Assembly: GCA_016764115.1 (NCBI GenBank)
Contig: JAESSM010000100.1
Coordinates: 1 to 17,705, forward strand
DNA length: 17,705 nucleotides
Direction: 5' to 3'
Origin: Bacteroidia bacterium
Lineage (GTDB): Bacteria > Bacteroidota > Bacteroidia > JAESSM01 > NORP286
The notes beneath the pieces were generated by a model. That model was not told where the DNA came from. It saw nothing but the letters and a program-made list of their open reading frames with translations, and made no database searches. Every line of letters begins with the position of its first letter. Within the stretch, counting starts at the first letter, position 1. Of this stretch, positions 1-8,304 are shown piece after piece. The position numbers and the translations under genes were made by a program.

Positions 1-2337
1 CTTAATATCATTCATATTATGAGTAAGCACTGCAGCCATATATTCTCCAGGATAATTGGCTTTTAAATAAGCTGTTTGGTAAGCTACAACTGAGTAGGCA
101 GCAGAATGAGAACGGTTAAATCCGTATGCTGCGAATTTTTCCATCATATTGAAAACTTCAATAGCAACCTTTTCATCAACACCTTTTTCCTTTGCTCCAG
201 CAGTAAAGATCACTTTTTGCTGTTCCATCACCTCGGGTTTCTTCTTACCCATTGCCCGTCTTAATACATCCGCAGCACCAAGAGAATATCCGGCCATAAT
301 TTGGGCGGCTTGCATAATCTGTTCCTGATAAACCATAATACCATATGTATGCTTCAATAGATCTTTCAGCCACTCATGTGGATATTCCACCTCCTTTCGT
401 CCGTGTTTTCTGTCTATAAATTCAGGAATATAGTCCATTGGTCCAGGACGGTATAAAGCATTCATAGCGATAAGATCCTCAAGATCCGTTGGTTTAAGGT
501 CTTTTAAATACCCTCTCATCCCTTCTGATTCAAATTGGAAAGTTCCAATTGTATCCCCACGCTGATAAAGTTCATAAGTTTTCTTATCATCTAAAGGAAT
601 CTTATCAATGTCTATTTCTACCCCACGGTTCCTTTTTACATCTACTACTGCATCCTTTATAATGCTTAATGTTTTTAAGCCCAGGAAATCCATTTTTAGC
701 ATTCCAAAATCCTCTACCTCCTTACCCTCATATTGGGTAACAACAAGATCAGCATCTTTTGAGGTACACACCGGAATGTATTCTGTAAGATCACCTGGCG
801 CTATTATAACTCCTGCAGCATGTATACCTGTGTGGCGAGGGGTATTTTCAAGTACTTGGGCAAAATTCAAAGTTCTTTTAACAAGCTCATCAGGACTACC
901 ATAGGCCTCGGCCAACTCCTTAACTTCCTTATAAGCTTTCTCTAAATTCATTCCTCCCGGTCCGGCAGGAACTAATTTTGCCAACCTATCTGCTTCAGAC
1001 AAAGGCAATTTCAAAACACGGGCCACATCTCTAATAGCAGAACGCCCCGCCATTGTTCCATATGTGATTATCTGTGCTACATTGTCTTTTCCATATTTAT
1101 CTACCACATAATCAATTACTTTTTGGCGGCCTTCATCATCAAAATCTATATCAATATCAGGCATAGAAACCCTTTCAGGATTCAAAAACCGTTCAAAAAG
1201 CAAATTGTATTTGATAGGGTCAATATTAGTGATATCAATACTATATGCAACTGCTGATCCAGCAGCAGAACCCCTACCCGGTCCTACCATAACATTCAGT
1301 TGTTTTGCCGCAGCGATAAAATCCTGAACTATTAAGAAATAACCTGCAAAACCCATGTCCTTTATGATTCCCAATTCAAGCTCAAGCCGATCAATTATAT
1401 CTTGTGTTATTTCACCGTACTTGCGTTTGGCACCTTCGAAAGTCAAATGTTTCAAGTAATCATCTTCCGATGCGAATCCTTCAGGAAGTTTAAAGACGGG
1501 CATTAGCACATCCCTTTTAAGGTCTGGGGTATCAATCTTACTTACAATTTCGGAAGTATTATCCAGCGCTTCAGGCAAATCACTGAACAACTCTTCCATT
1601 TCTTCACGAGTCTTCAAGTAAAATTGGTCACCGTCAAACTTCATCCTTTTTGGATCATCATAATCCTTGCCGGTTTGCAAGCACAAAAGTATATCCTGCG
1701 CTTCAGAATCCTTTATATCAAGATAATGAACATCATTTGTTGCAATCAGTTTAACACCATATTTTTTTGACCAACGAACCAGTACTTCATTAACAGTATC
1801 TTGATCTTTAATGCCATGTCGCTGAAGTTCCAGGTAATAATCATCTCCAAAAATATCCAGCCATTCTTTAAAAACTTTCTCAGCTTCGTCTTCACCTTTA
1901 TCAATTATTGTCCTGGGAACCTGGCCTTGCAAACAACAGGTAGTGGCTATTAATCCCTCTTTGTACTTTTTTAGAATTGTTTTGTCAATTCGTGGCTTAT
2001 AGTAAAATCCATCCTTAAAACCAATTGATGAAAGCTTTGCAAGGTTTTTATAACCAATCTCATTTTTTGCTAATAAAATTTGATGATATCGGGTTTTGTC
2101 TTTTTTATCAGTACAATCATTAGGTGCTAAATAGAACTCACAACCAATAATAGGCTTAATCCCATGTTTTTTTGCTTCAGAAGTAAATTTGGGTACCCCG
2201 AACATATTACCATGGTCAGTAATAGCAATAGCAGGCATTCCATTATCTTTTACTTTTTTGAACAACGCTCCAATATCGGTAGCACCATCCAACATGGAAT
2301 AATAAGTATGAACATGTAAATGGGAAAATTCTGGCAT
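1..2337 (-). CDS. dnaE: DNA polymerase III alpha subunit (replicative polymerase), N-terminal part, runs off the left edge
   Basis: Catalytic subunit of the replicative DNA polymerase holoenzyme. I translated the minus strand from the ATG at 2337; the frame stays open for 779 codons to the window edge, so the C-terminal part (normally a few hundred residues with the OB and tau-binding regions) is missing. The protein opens with a PHP domain (HLHVHTYYS at residues 6-14, later ITDHGNMFG). The polymerase core shows GPGRGSAAGS, then PDIDIDF with catalytic Asp394 and Asp396, and KMDFLGL with the third catalytic Asp550. These correspond to D401, D403 and D555 of the E. coli enzyme. RPGPMDYIPEFI and the finger-region motif GFNRSHSAAYS follow. 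The identity is certain from the ordered motifs; DnaE rather than PolC is clear because no exonuclease is inserted in the PHP domain. Confidence 0.97.
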   Translation of the reverse strand, partial: MPEFSHLHVHTYYSMLDGATDIGALFKKVKDNGMPAIAITDHGNMFGVPKFTSEAKKHGIKPIIGCEFYLAPNDCTDKKDKTRYHQILLAKNEIGYKNLAKLSSIGFKDGFYYKPRIDKTILKKYKEGLIATTCCLQGQVPRTIIDKGEDEAEKVFKEWLDIFGDDYYLELQRHGIKDQDTVNEVLVRWSKKYGVKLIATNDVHYLDIKDSEAQDILLCLQTGKDYDDPKRMKFDGDQFYLKTREEMEELFSDLPEALDNTSEIVSKIDTPDLKRDVLMPVFKLPEGFASEDDYLKHLTFEGAKRKYGEITQDIIDRLELELGIIKDMGFAGYFLIVQDFIAAAKQLNVMVGPGRGSAAGSAVAYSIDITNIDPIKYNLLFERFLNPERVSMPDIDIDFDDEGRQKVIDYVVDKYGKDNVAQIITYGTMAGRSAIRDVARVLKLPLSEADRLAKLVPAGPGGMNLEKAYKEVKELAEAYGSPDELVKRTLNFAQVLENTPRHTGIHAAGVIIAPGDLTEYIPVCTSKDADLVVTQYEGKEVEDFGMLKMDFLGLKTLSIIKDAVVDVKRNRGVEIDIDKIPLDDKKTYELYQRGDTIGTFQFESEGMRGYLKDLKPTDLEDLIAMNALYRPGPMDYIPEFIDRKHGRKEVEYPHEWLKDLLKHTYGIMVYQEQIMQAAQIMAGYSLGAADVLRRAMGKKKPEVMEQQKVIFTAGAKEKGVDEKVAIEVFNMMEKFAAYGFNRSHSAAYSVVAYQTAYLKANYPGEYMAAVLTHNMNDIK

Positions 2338-2420
2338 GGCTGTAGCTATTAGTGGGTAAAGTTAGCCAAAATTCAAAGTCAAATAGCTACTGTTAATAAG
2401 TTGTGGAGAGAAAAAGGAAA

Positions 2421-2461
2421 TTAAGAATTTAGAATGAAAAATGTAGAATTATAAATCTTAA
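2421..2461. repeat. AT-rich imperfect inverted repeat upstream of dnaE
   Basis: TTAAGAATTTA (2421-2431) and TAAATCTTAA (2452-2461) pair except for one bulged A, around a 20-nt loop. It sits in the 197-nt divergent intergenic region between dnaE and the next plus-strand gene. It may be a chance product of AT-rich sequence or a degenerate repeat; no T tract follows on either strand. I found no exact TAnnTTTG promoter for either flanking gene here. Confidence 0.3.
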
Positions 2462-2534
2462 TCTCTTTGAGCAAGGAGTAATTTATTAGATAAATACTCT
2501 AACAATTAAAGTTTGCAATAATCGTTTTTAATAA

Positions 2535-3218
2535 ATGAATCTCACCATTAGGTTGCTAATAATTATTGGGGTAGTTTCCTTACTTAATTATGCTATTGTA
2601 GCAAGACCTATTTCGCTTTCTCCAGTGCTTTCATCAAACTTTAACTATTATCGATATCTACCATTTCCAGGTTGGTCATCTGGTATTTTAATTAATACTG
2701 AAAAGTCGAAAAGATGGGTATCATCTTCTGGAGTCATTTTCATTAATAGAGGAAACAGTCTTACACATCACGTTACTTCAAGAACTCAAAAAGCAGCAGC
2801 CAGTGGAGGACATTTGCAAGCGTCAAAAACCAATTATTCCGTTAGTCAACTAACGATACCTCTTACTTGCATATACAAATTAAAGAGTTTTAATCCGTAC
2901 TACATTTATACGAGGATAGGAATTGAATGCGTATTTAATCTTCGAGAAAAGTTTTGGGGAAAGCTATATGCTTCAGATGAAAATTGGAATTTTATTCCAG
3001 AACCTATTTACTACTCTAGAAAAACTGATTTTAAAGAAAATAACTTCAAACCTGATTACCTTGGACTAAGTGCAGCCTTTGGCTCCACAGTTTATATTAA
3101 TAAAAATGTTGGATCTTTTGTGGAAGTTACAATTTCAAAATTATTTCGGTTAGAAGCTTATGTAGATGCACCAAACTTGACAATATCATCAACAGTAGGA
3201 TTACTCTATTTTATTTAA
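2535..3218 (+). CDS. Hypothetical secreted protein, predicted outer-membrane beta-barrel
   Basis: I do not recognise the family. The 227-residue protein starts with a hydrophobic segment (LLIIIGVVSLLNYAIVA, about residues 7-24) that looks like a signal peptide, with probable cleavage near AIVA. The rest alternates short polar and aromatic stretches such as YYRYLPFPGW, YIYTRIGIECVF, YLGLSAAFGSTVYI and SFVEVTISKLFRLEAYV. It ends in a hydrophobic strand with a penultimate Phe (VGLLYFI). This pattern fits a small outer-membrane beta-barrel of the type common in Bacteroidota. The ATG at 2535 is preceded by A/T-rich sequence, as is usual for this phylum. The gene is followed 65 nt later by another plus-strand gene, but nothing shows a shared function. 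Barrel topology is inference from composition only. Confidence 0.7.
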   Translation: MNLTIRLLIIIGVVSLLNYAIVARPISLSPVLSSNFNYYRYLPFPGWSSGILINTEKSKRWVSSSGVIFINRGNSLTHHVTSRTQKAAASGGHLQASKTNYSVSQLTIPLTCIYKLKSFNPYYIYTRIGIECVFNLREKFWGKLYASDENWNFIPEPIYYSRKTDFKENNFKPDYLGLSAAFGSTVYINKNVGSFVEVTISKLFRLEAYVDAPNLTISSTVGLLYFI

Positions 3219-3254
3219 GGAAAACATATTAAATTGGTAATGCTCTCGTATTTA

Positions 3255-3274
3255 TTTAGCTTTATCGAGCTAAA
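3255..3274. other. Small perfect hairpin in the gap before the four-helix membrane gene
   Basis: TTTAGCT (3255-3261) and AGCTAAA (3268-3274) form a perfect 7-bp stem with the loop TTATCG, 37 nt after the stop at 3218 and 9 nt before the ATG at 3284. An A-rich stretch rather than a T tract follows, so it does not qualify as an intrinsic terminator on the plus strand. It could lie in the 5' leader of the next gene. No function can be assigned. Confidence 0.35.
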
Positions 3275-3283
3275 AACAAAAAC

Positions 3284-3685
3284 ATGCTTCGAAACTCACT
3301 CTCTATTGCTGCTGGAATAATTACTGGTGGCATTCTTATATTTTTAGTAGAGAAATTGGGACACACTATTTATCCCCATCCTGCTGATTTTGATTATACA
3401 GACAAGGAAGCATTAGCAGAATTGATTCAAAACGCTCCAATAGGAGCATTACTATTTGTAATTCTGGCTTGGACTGTTGGTTCTTTTGGGGGAGGACTGG
3501 TTGCTTCACTAATATCAAATGAAGCTAAAATGAGAAAGGCACTTATAGTAGGTGTTGTATTAATGCTATTGGGAATTATGAATATGATGATGATCCCACA
3601 CCCTTTATGGTTTTGGGCACTGGGTTTGGCAGTTTATTTACCTATGGCTTATTTGGGTGGAAAAATTGGAGAACACTTCAAGTAA
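3284..3685 (+). CDS. Small hypothetical integral membrane protein with four predicted helices
   Basis: A 133-residue protein with four hydrophobic segments at about residues 5-24, 53-76, 85-103 and 107-127. The first loop carries the acidic segment HPADFDYTDKEALAELI. The first helix ends in VEKLGHTIYPHP and the second contains the glycine-rich stretch GSFGGGLVASLIS. Proteins with this layout (glycine-rich first helix, Glu-x-hydrophobic-Gly-His, Tyr-Pro, then a GALLF helix) recur as uncharacterised inner-membrane proteins in many bacteria; I recall the pattern but cannot name a family. The length and clean helix spacing make it a real gene. The start ATG follows an A-rich stretch (taaaaacaaaaac). 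Function unknown. Confidence 0.8.
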   Translation: MLRNSLSIAAGIITGGILIFLVEKLGHTIYPHPADFDYTDKEALAELIQNAPIGALLFVILAWTVGSFGGGLVASLISNEAKMRKALIVGVVLMLLGIMNMMMIPHPLWFWALGLAVYLPMAYLGGKIGEHFK

Positions 3686-3778
3686 ATAAATCAGATCACT
3701 TTACATTTTACTCATTTAACATAAGAAAACGTGGTAAATGTTGTTATCTATTCATAACTATTGCATAGTATTGTTTTT

Positions 3779-5152
3779 ATGACATTCAAGAACCAAATTA
3801 TATTGATAATATTAATATTGGGTTTACCAATTGTTTCAAATGCACAGGTAATTACTTTTAAAAAATATTACAGTACAGACCGCAGAGATTATGGACACTC
3901 AATAAAACAAACTGAGGATAATGGTTTCATAATTGGGGGGTGTTTGGATAATCTAATTACATTAATAAAAACAGATTCTTTAGGAAATGTGGAATGGAAA
4001 AACTCAATTGATACTTGCACTATATACTCCAATATTAAAGTATACATTCCAACTACTGATGAATTCTTAATTCTTGCTGAAGACATTCAACTAATCAAAA
4101 CCGATAGATTAGGAAATGTAATTTGGAATTATACTCTCATTGATAGCGTAAATGATGAAGGTTTAGGGATTTATGAGCTTATAATTGATAAAAATGGTAA
4201 ATATGTAATGGTAGGAACTTCCCGAAGTGATTACTATGACCATAATATGGGTGTATTAAAGGTAAATATTAATGGAGAAATAGAATGGTATAAAGAGTAT
4301 GGACAAGACACAATATTAGTTGGAGCCGGAATAGCTATTGACAATAATAATAATTATGTATTACTTGGTAATACTCTTAGAGTACTAGAAAGTGGGACAG
4401 GATTTCAGCCGGGAGATGTTTATTTTCTCAAAGTAGATAGTTTTGGAAATCAACTATCACAATCTTATCTAGCCAATGAGCGTCGGACCTCAGCAATTGA
4501 CATAATCAACAATGGTAGTGATAATTTTAGTATACTTTATCGGTCATATCCTGACCCTCCCGAACCAAATTCATATTACCATATATCAGAGATTACACCT
4601 TCAGGGATTGAAGGCAAAATATTTACATTTAATAATACATTACGGTATCCTCGTACAATTAGTGAAACTTCAGATGGGGGGTTCATAGTCGGTGGATTTG
4701 TAACTAAACTTAACCAATTTGGAACCATCGAGTGGGAAACTAATACTGTGTCTTGGGAGGTTATTCAAACAAATGATGACGGATATGCAATAATAGGAAA
4801 TAGATGTGTCCAAGACTGTGATGGTAATTGGGAAATATATGGTGGTCCGGAGCCCGACTACGATGTGTTTTTTCTAAAACTTGATGAATACGGATTTTTA
4901 TACCAAGAAATAAATAATTTAAAAATTCAACCCAATCCATTTACCAAAACTGGCATGATTACTTTCCCGAATTTGAATAATGAAGTTCATAATATTAGAA
5001 TTTATGATACTTATGGACGATTAGCAAGAAATTATGAGGATATTAATGATGGGAAACAACCAATTTATAAAGGTGAACTAAGAGTAGGAATGTATATTTT
5101 GGAATTAAGCAATGATGAGCAAAGACAGTACTTAAAATTTATAATTAATTAG
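3779..5152 (+). CDS. Secreted repeat protein with C-terminal type IX secretion sorting domain
   Basis: I start this at the ATG at 3779 (457 residues). An upstream in-frame TTG at 3761 would add six residues ahead of an otherwise well-formed signal peptide (hydrophobic IILIILILGLPIVS, then SNA before Gln23). The body consists of degenerate repeats. One type reads QTEDNGFIIGG (44-54), ETSDGGFIVGG (296-306), QTNDDGYAIIG (330-340). The other reads KTDSLGNVEW (64-73), KTDRLGNVIW (107-116), KVNINGEIEW (161-170), KVDSFGN (218-224), KLNQFGTIEW (310-319). This suggests a propeller-like fold, which is inference. The last 77 residues match a Por/T9SS type A sorting domain: IQPNPF, then IRIYDTYGRL, then GMYILEL and a terminal strand. 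The protein is therefore expected to cross the outer membrane through the type IX system and be released or anchored on the surface. The ligand or role is unknown. Confidence 0.88.
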   Translation: MTFKNQIILIILILGLPIVSNAQVITFKKYYSTDRRDYGHSIKQTEDNGFIIGGCLDNLITLIKTDSLGNVEWKNSIDTCTIYSNIKVYIPTTDEFLILAEDIQLIKTDRLGNVIWNYTLIDSVNDEGLGIYELIIDKNGKYVMVGTSRSDYYDHNMGVLKVNINGEIEWYKEYGQDTILVGAGIAIDNNNNYVLLGNTLRVLESGTGFQPGDVYFLKVDSFGNQLSQSYLANERRTSAIDIINNGSDNFSILYRSYPDPPEPNSYYHISEITPSGIEGKIFTFNNTLRYPRTISETSDGGFIVGGFVTKLNQFGTIEWETNTVSWEVIQTNDDGYAIIGNRCVQDCDGNWEIYGGPEPDYDVFFLKLDEYGFLYQEINNLKIQPNPFTKTGMITFPNLNNEVHNIRIYDTYGRLARNYEDINDGKQPIYKGELRVGMYILELSNDEQRQYLKFIIN

Positions 5153-5166
5153 AAAGTATCTTCCGA

Positions 5167-5625
5167 TTAAATCTTAAACCCTAACCCCTTAAACTCGTCC
5201 AACTTTCCTGCTACTGCTTCATCTTGCAAAGCGATAATTCTTGCAGCCAAAACGGCAGCATTTCTTGCACCAGCTTTTCCAACAGCAACTGTTCCTACAG
5301 GAATTCCGGGAGGCATTTGTACAATTGAATACAAAGCATCAATTCCACCAGGTAAGCCACCTTCCAATGGAACTCCTAGCACTGGTAATGAGCTATGCGC
5401 AGCAATTACACCCGGAAGTGCAGCAGCCATCCCGGCTGCACCAATGATGCAGGAATAACCATTCTCATGAGCTGTTGTTGACAATTCTGCTGCTTTCACC
5501 GGATCACGATGAGCAGAAGCCACAATCATATCGTTTTCAATTCCAAACCAATCCAGATATCTGCAAGATTCTTGCATTACAGGTTCATCTGATTTTGATC
5601 CTAATAGTATAAGTACTTTTGACAT
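5167..5625 (-). CDS. purE: N5-carboxyaminoimidazole ribonucleotide mutase (PurE family)
   Basis: De novo purine synthesis in the cytoplasm: PurE interconverts N5-CAIR and CAIR. The 152-residue protein carries the family motifs in order: GSKSDEPVM (9-17, phosphate binding), ASAHRDP (36-42, with catalytic His39), ALPGVIAA (69-76), LPVLGVP (80-86) and IVQMPPGIPVGT (101-112). It ends in the usual Ala-rich helix GKAGARNAAVLAARI. Most class I enzymes have AAHLPG where this protein has AAALPG; Ala69 replaces the usual His. This marks a divergent subgroup rather than a decayed gene, because the rest of the fold is intact. It is slightly shorter than the common 160-residue forms. No purK is nearby. 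The stop faces the T9SS gene's stop with a 14-nt gap and no visible terminator. Confidence 0.92.
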   Translation of the reverse strand: MSKVLILLGSKSDEPVMQESCRYLDWFGIENDMIVASAHRDPVKAAELSTTAHENGYSCIIGAAGMAAALPGVIAAHSSLPVLGVPLEGGLPGGIDALYSIVQMPPGIPVGTVAVGKAGARNAAVLAARIIALQDEAVAGKLDEFKGLGFKI

Positions 5626-5689
5626 AGTAAATAATTTGTTGCAAAAATAAAATTAATTAACCCTTTGCCAAAAGTTATTTGCAATTGCT

Positions 5690-5748
5690 GTCAGATTGAG
5701 CGAAGTCGAAATCTAATCGGTTCATGTTTCGACTCCGCTCAACATGAC
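5690..5748. repeat. Bacteroidota-type interspersed inverted repeat (REP-like hairpin)
   Basis: Two 22-nt arms (5690-5711 and 5727-5748) pair at 19 of 22 positions around a 15-nt loop. The core of the left arm is TTGAGCGAAGTCGAAA and of the right arm TTTCGACTCCGCTCAA; the outer ends are GTCA and TGAC. Repeats with this TCGACT-CGCTCAA core flanked by GTCA/TGAC are scattered through many Bacteroidota genomes; that is from memory, not from a search here. It lies between the receptor stop (5779) and the purE start (5625), both on the minus strand, so it may shape the 3' end of the receptor transcript. No T tract follows, so it is not a classical terminator. Confidence 0.72.
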
Positions 5749-5778
5749 CTAACTGGTATAGAAGTTTGGATTTACTAC

Positions 5779-8268
5779 TTAAAACTTAGCAATTAACCGA
5801 ACATTCAGTTGACGGCCTGTTAAATGATTGGGGACAGCGTAAGTAACATTATTTATATCTTTTATCCAGATATAGGATATCGTATTTGAAATATCCAAAA
5901 GATTAAATACCTCTAAAGACAACCATATTGAATTAAAGTAGCCTAAAACTTTTTTCTGCTCCGCTCCTTTTCTCTTATCACTAATGATGAGTTTAGAAAA
6001 ACCGATGTCAACTCTTTTGTAAGGAGGTATTCTTAGTGTATCTTTATACAACTCATGATCAGGAGGTCCAAAAGGAAGTCCTGTACCAAATAACAAATTC
6101 AAATGCAGTTTATAGGTCGGAAACCTGGGAAGATAATCCTGAAAGAAAATTCCAATATTCACTCTTTGGTCAGTCGGACGAGGAATATAACCGGGTTCAA
6201 TTCTATTGTTGTCTTTATCAATATAAAAGTCATCTTCAATATCTTGCTGTGTTTGCATTACTGATAAGCTGAACCATGACTCGATCCCGGGAACAAACTC
6301 ACCATTGATTCGCATATCAACTCCGGCGGCATAACCATGAGCATTATTTTTAGCTAAATACCTTATCCGCAAATTATCTATTTCGTAAGGGACAAGATTG
6401 TCTAACTTCTTATAATAAATTTCAGTTACATATTTGAAAGGCCTTCCCCAAGCCACAAAATCCCAATCCGAGCCTGCTACAAAATGAATAGATCTTTGTG
6501 CTTTTACACTTTTATTAATACTTCCATCAAGAGCTCTTAGCTCCCGATAAAAAGGAGGTTGATGGTAAAACCCAGTTGCAAGCCTAAACAGAAGGTCATT
6601 TTTCCATTTGGGTTGGTACGAAATCGATGCACGGGGGCTTACTGTTATTTGGTCATTAGAATCCCAATAGTTTGCACGGACCCCTCCTATTAAGAACAAG
6701 TTTTTATTTTGGTTAATGGTCCATCTATCTTGTAAATAGGCATTGTATCTATTCGATGATAATGCAGCTTTCGATTTTATAACATCGTGAAATACAATTA
6801 GGTCAGTATTATATGGAGGAATCGAATAACCTGCCGAATCAAGCATTGTCCATTCATTTAACTTGTCATTAATAATTTCTCTTTGATATCGTGTCCCCCA
6901 CTGTAAAAAATGGTTTCCTTTATTGTAATTTGCCTTAAATCCAGCATTTGCAACCAGTACATCGAGCTTATTTCGCGAATGAATCAAGTATCCACCTACC
7001 CCTTTGTTATAAGCGATATCTCCAAAAGTACTGTCTCCAAAATCTGTTTCTACTTGATCCAGCCAGTACTGGCCCTCAATGTCGTAGGTTTCTTCTTCCG
7101 TAGATTGATAGGTTGAAGTAATAAATTTGATATTGAAATCCTTATTGGGATTATAGTTGGCTGTTAGTCCGCCTAAAAAAGTTCTATATCTGTCTACCTC
7201 TTTACCATCAAAGTATACTTTGAACTGATAAGCCTCGCTGATGGTACCAAATCGAGTTTCTCTATCCTCAGGAATGTATAAGAAATTGTTCATTCCATAA
7301 TACCCCAGAAATCCCAATTCCCACTCAGGAGAAATATCATAGGTTATATAAGTTTGAAAATCATTGAATGAAGGCAAGTAATCGCCTTTGGTGTCTAATG
7401 TGTTAAGCAGATATTTGGTAGTTTTTCTTCTAGCTCCAAACAAATATGTTAATCGGTGATCTTTTGAACCTCCTTCCAAATGCAGCGCTTCCCCTAACAA
7501 ACCTGCACTTATAGTCCCTGCAAACTTATTTGGTTTCTTGTACTTAATGTCTAATACAGAGGACATTTTATCTCCATACTTGGCATCAAATCCACCTGCA
7601 GAAAACTGAATAGAAGATATTAAGTCAGAATTAATAATACTCAGGCCCTCCTGCTTTCCCGATCTCACCAAAAAAGGCCTATACACTTCAATGTCATTGA
7701 TGTAAACCAAGTTCTCATCAAAACTTCCTCCACGTACAGAATATTGGGAGCTTAACTCATTATTAGATGATACACCGGGCAAAGTTTTAAGCAATCCTTC
7801 AACTCCTCCAATTGCGCTAGGTAACGCATCAATTGTTTTCGGGTCAATACGCACAAGGTTTGTTGCTCTTTCATGAACATCTTGCACTTCTACCTCATCA
7901 AAGTAAATTGACTCCTTTTTAAACTGAATGCTTACCTCATTTCTCGATCCTGCTTTAAGGGTAAGTTTTTTACTCTCTTTATGAAAGCCAATAAATGAGA
8001 AATAAATAATGATCTCTTTATCAGCGGGCACCTGCATTTCATAGTGTCCATTATCATCAGTAACAACACCTGTTTGCTTAACAGATTCTACTACATTGAC
8101 CAAAGACAATGGTTTCCCTTTTTCATCTACAACTTTTCCATGTATTGTAGCTGTTTCCTGTGCAATTAATGCAACAGGAAAGAAAAACATAAGCAGTAGG
8201 AATCTATAAGTTTGCTTCAGAATGACCATTAGCGAAGTTAAACGACAATTAATAAACTGGCTATTCAT
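5779..8268 (-). CDS. TonB-dependent outer-membrane receptor with carboxypeptidase-regulatory-like N-domain
   Basis: An outer-membrane active transporter driven by TonB-ExbBD; the substrate is unknown. The 829-residue protein has a signal peptide (LLLMFFFPVALIAQ), then a CarboxypepD_reg-like domain (about 40-120: TIHGKVVDEKGKPLSLVNVV, then GHYEMQVPA and ISFIGF-like FSFIGF). A plug domain follows at about 125-245 (ALPSAIGGVEGLLKTLPGV, then YSVRGGSFDENLVYIND). The long barrel ends in the expected C-terminal Phe (NVRLIAKF). No SusD partner is adjacent and the sequence lacks the SusC signature, so it is a general receptor rather than a glycan importer. The start is uncertain: the ATG at 8268 puts 13 residues before a second Met (8229) that would give a more compact signal peptide. 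It lies 36 nt after rpe on the same strand, with no exact promoter motif between them, so co-transcription is possible. Confidence 0.93.
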   Translation of the reverse strand: MNSQFINCRLTSLMVILKQTYRFLLLMFFFPVALIAQETATIHGKVVDEKGKPLSLVNVVESVKQTGVVTDDNGHYEMQVPADKEIIIYFSFIGFHKESKKLTLKAGSRNEVSIQFKKESIYFDEVEVQDVHERATNLVRIDPKTIDALPSAIGGVEGLLKTLPGVSSNNELSSQYSVRGGSFDENLVYINDIEVYRPFLVRSGKQEGLSIINSDLISSIQFSAGGFDAKYGDKMSSVLDIKYKKPNKFAGTISAGLLGEALHLEGGSKDHRLTYLFGARRKTTKYLLNTLDTKGDYLPSFNDFQTYITYDISPEWELGFLGYYGMNNFLYIPEDRETRFGTISEAYQFKVYFDGKEVDRYRTFLGGLTANYNPNKDFNIKFITSTYQSTEEETYDIEGQYWLDQVETDFGDSTFGDIAYNKGVGGYLIHSRNKLDVLVANAGFKANYNKGNHFLQWGTRYQREIINDKLNEWTMLDSAGYSIPPYNTDLIVFHDVIKSKAALSSNRYNAYLQDRWTINQNKNLFLIGGVRANYWDSNDQITVSPRASISYQPKWKNDLLFRLATGFYHQPPFYRELRALDGSINKSVKAQRSIHFVAGSDWDFVAWGRPFKYVTEIYYKKLDNLVPYEIDNLRIRYLAKNNAHGYAAGVDMRINGEFVPGIESWFSLSVMQTQQDIEDDFYIDKDNNRIEPGYIPRPTDQRVNIGIFFQDYLPRFPTYKLHLNLLFGTGLPFGPPDHELYKDTLRIPPYKRVDIGFSKLIISDKRKGAEQKKVLGYFNSIWLSLEVFNLLDISNTISYIWIKDINNVTYAVPNHLTGRQLNVRLIAKF

Positions 8269-8304
8269 TAATTTATTGTAGACAATTCCGTAAGTAAAGG
8301 GATA

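Noticed and set aside
608..904. Plus-strand 98-codon open frame
   Set aside because: It lies antisense within dnaE, whose polymerase motifs read continuously on the minus strand; no recognisable content.
3766..3773. TAGTATTG as a -7 element for the T9SS cargo gene
   Set aside because: One mismatch in the TTTG half, and initiation would fall on the start codon; too weak to annotate.
3761..3778. TTG start extending the T9SS cargo by six residues
   Set aside because: The ATG at 3779 gives a compact, normal signal peptide.
3889..4086. Minus-strand 65-codon frame inside the T9SS cargo gene
   Set aside because: Antisense shadow; the plus-strand frame has a signal peptide, repeats and sorting domain.
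5690..5748. CRISPR repeat or classical terminator
   Set aside because: Only two arms in inverted orientation, no spacer series, and no T tract on either strand.
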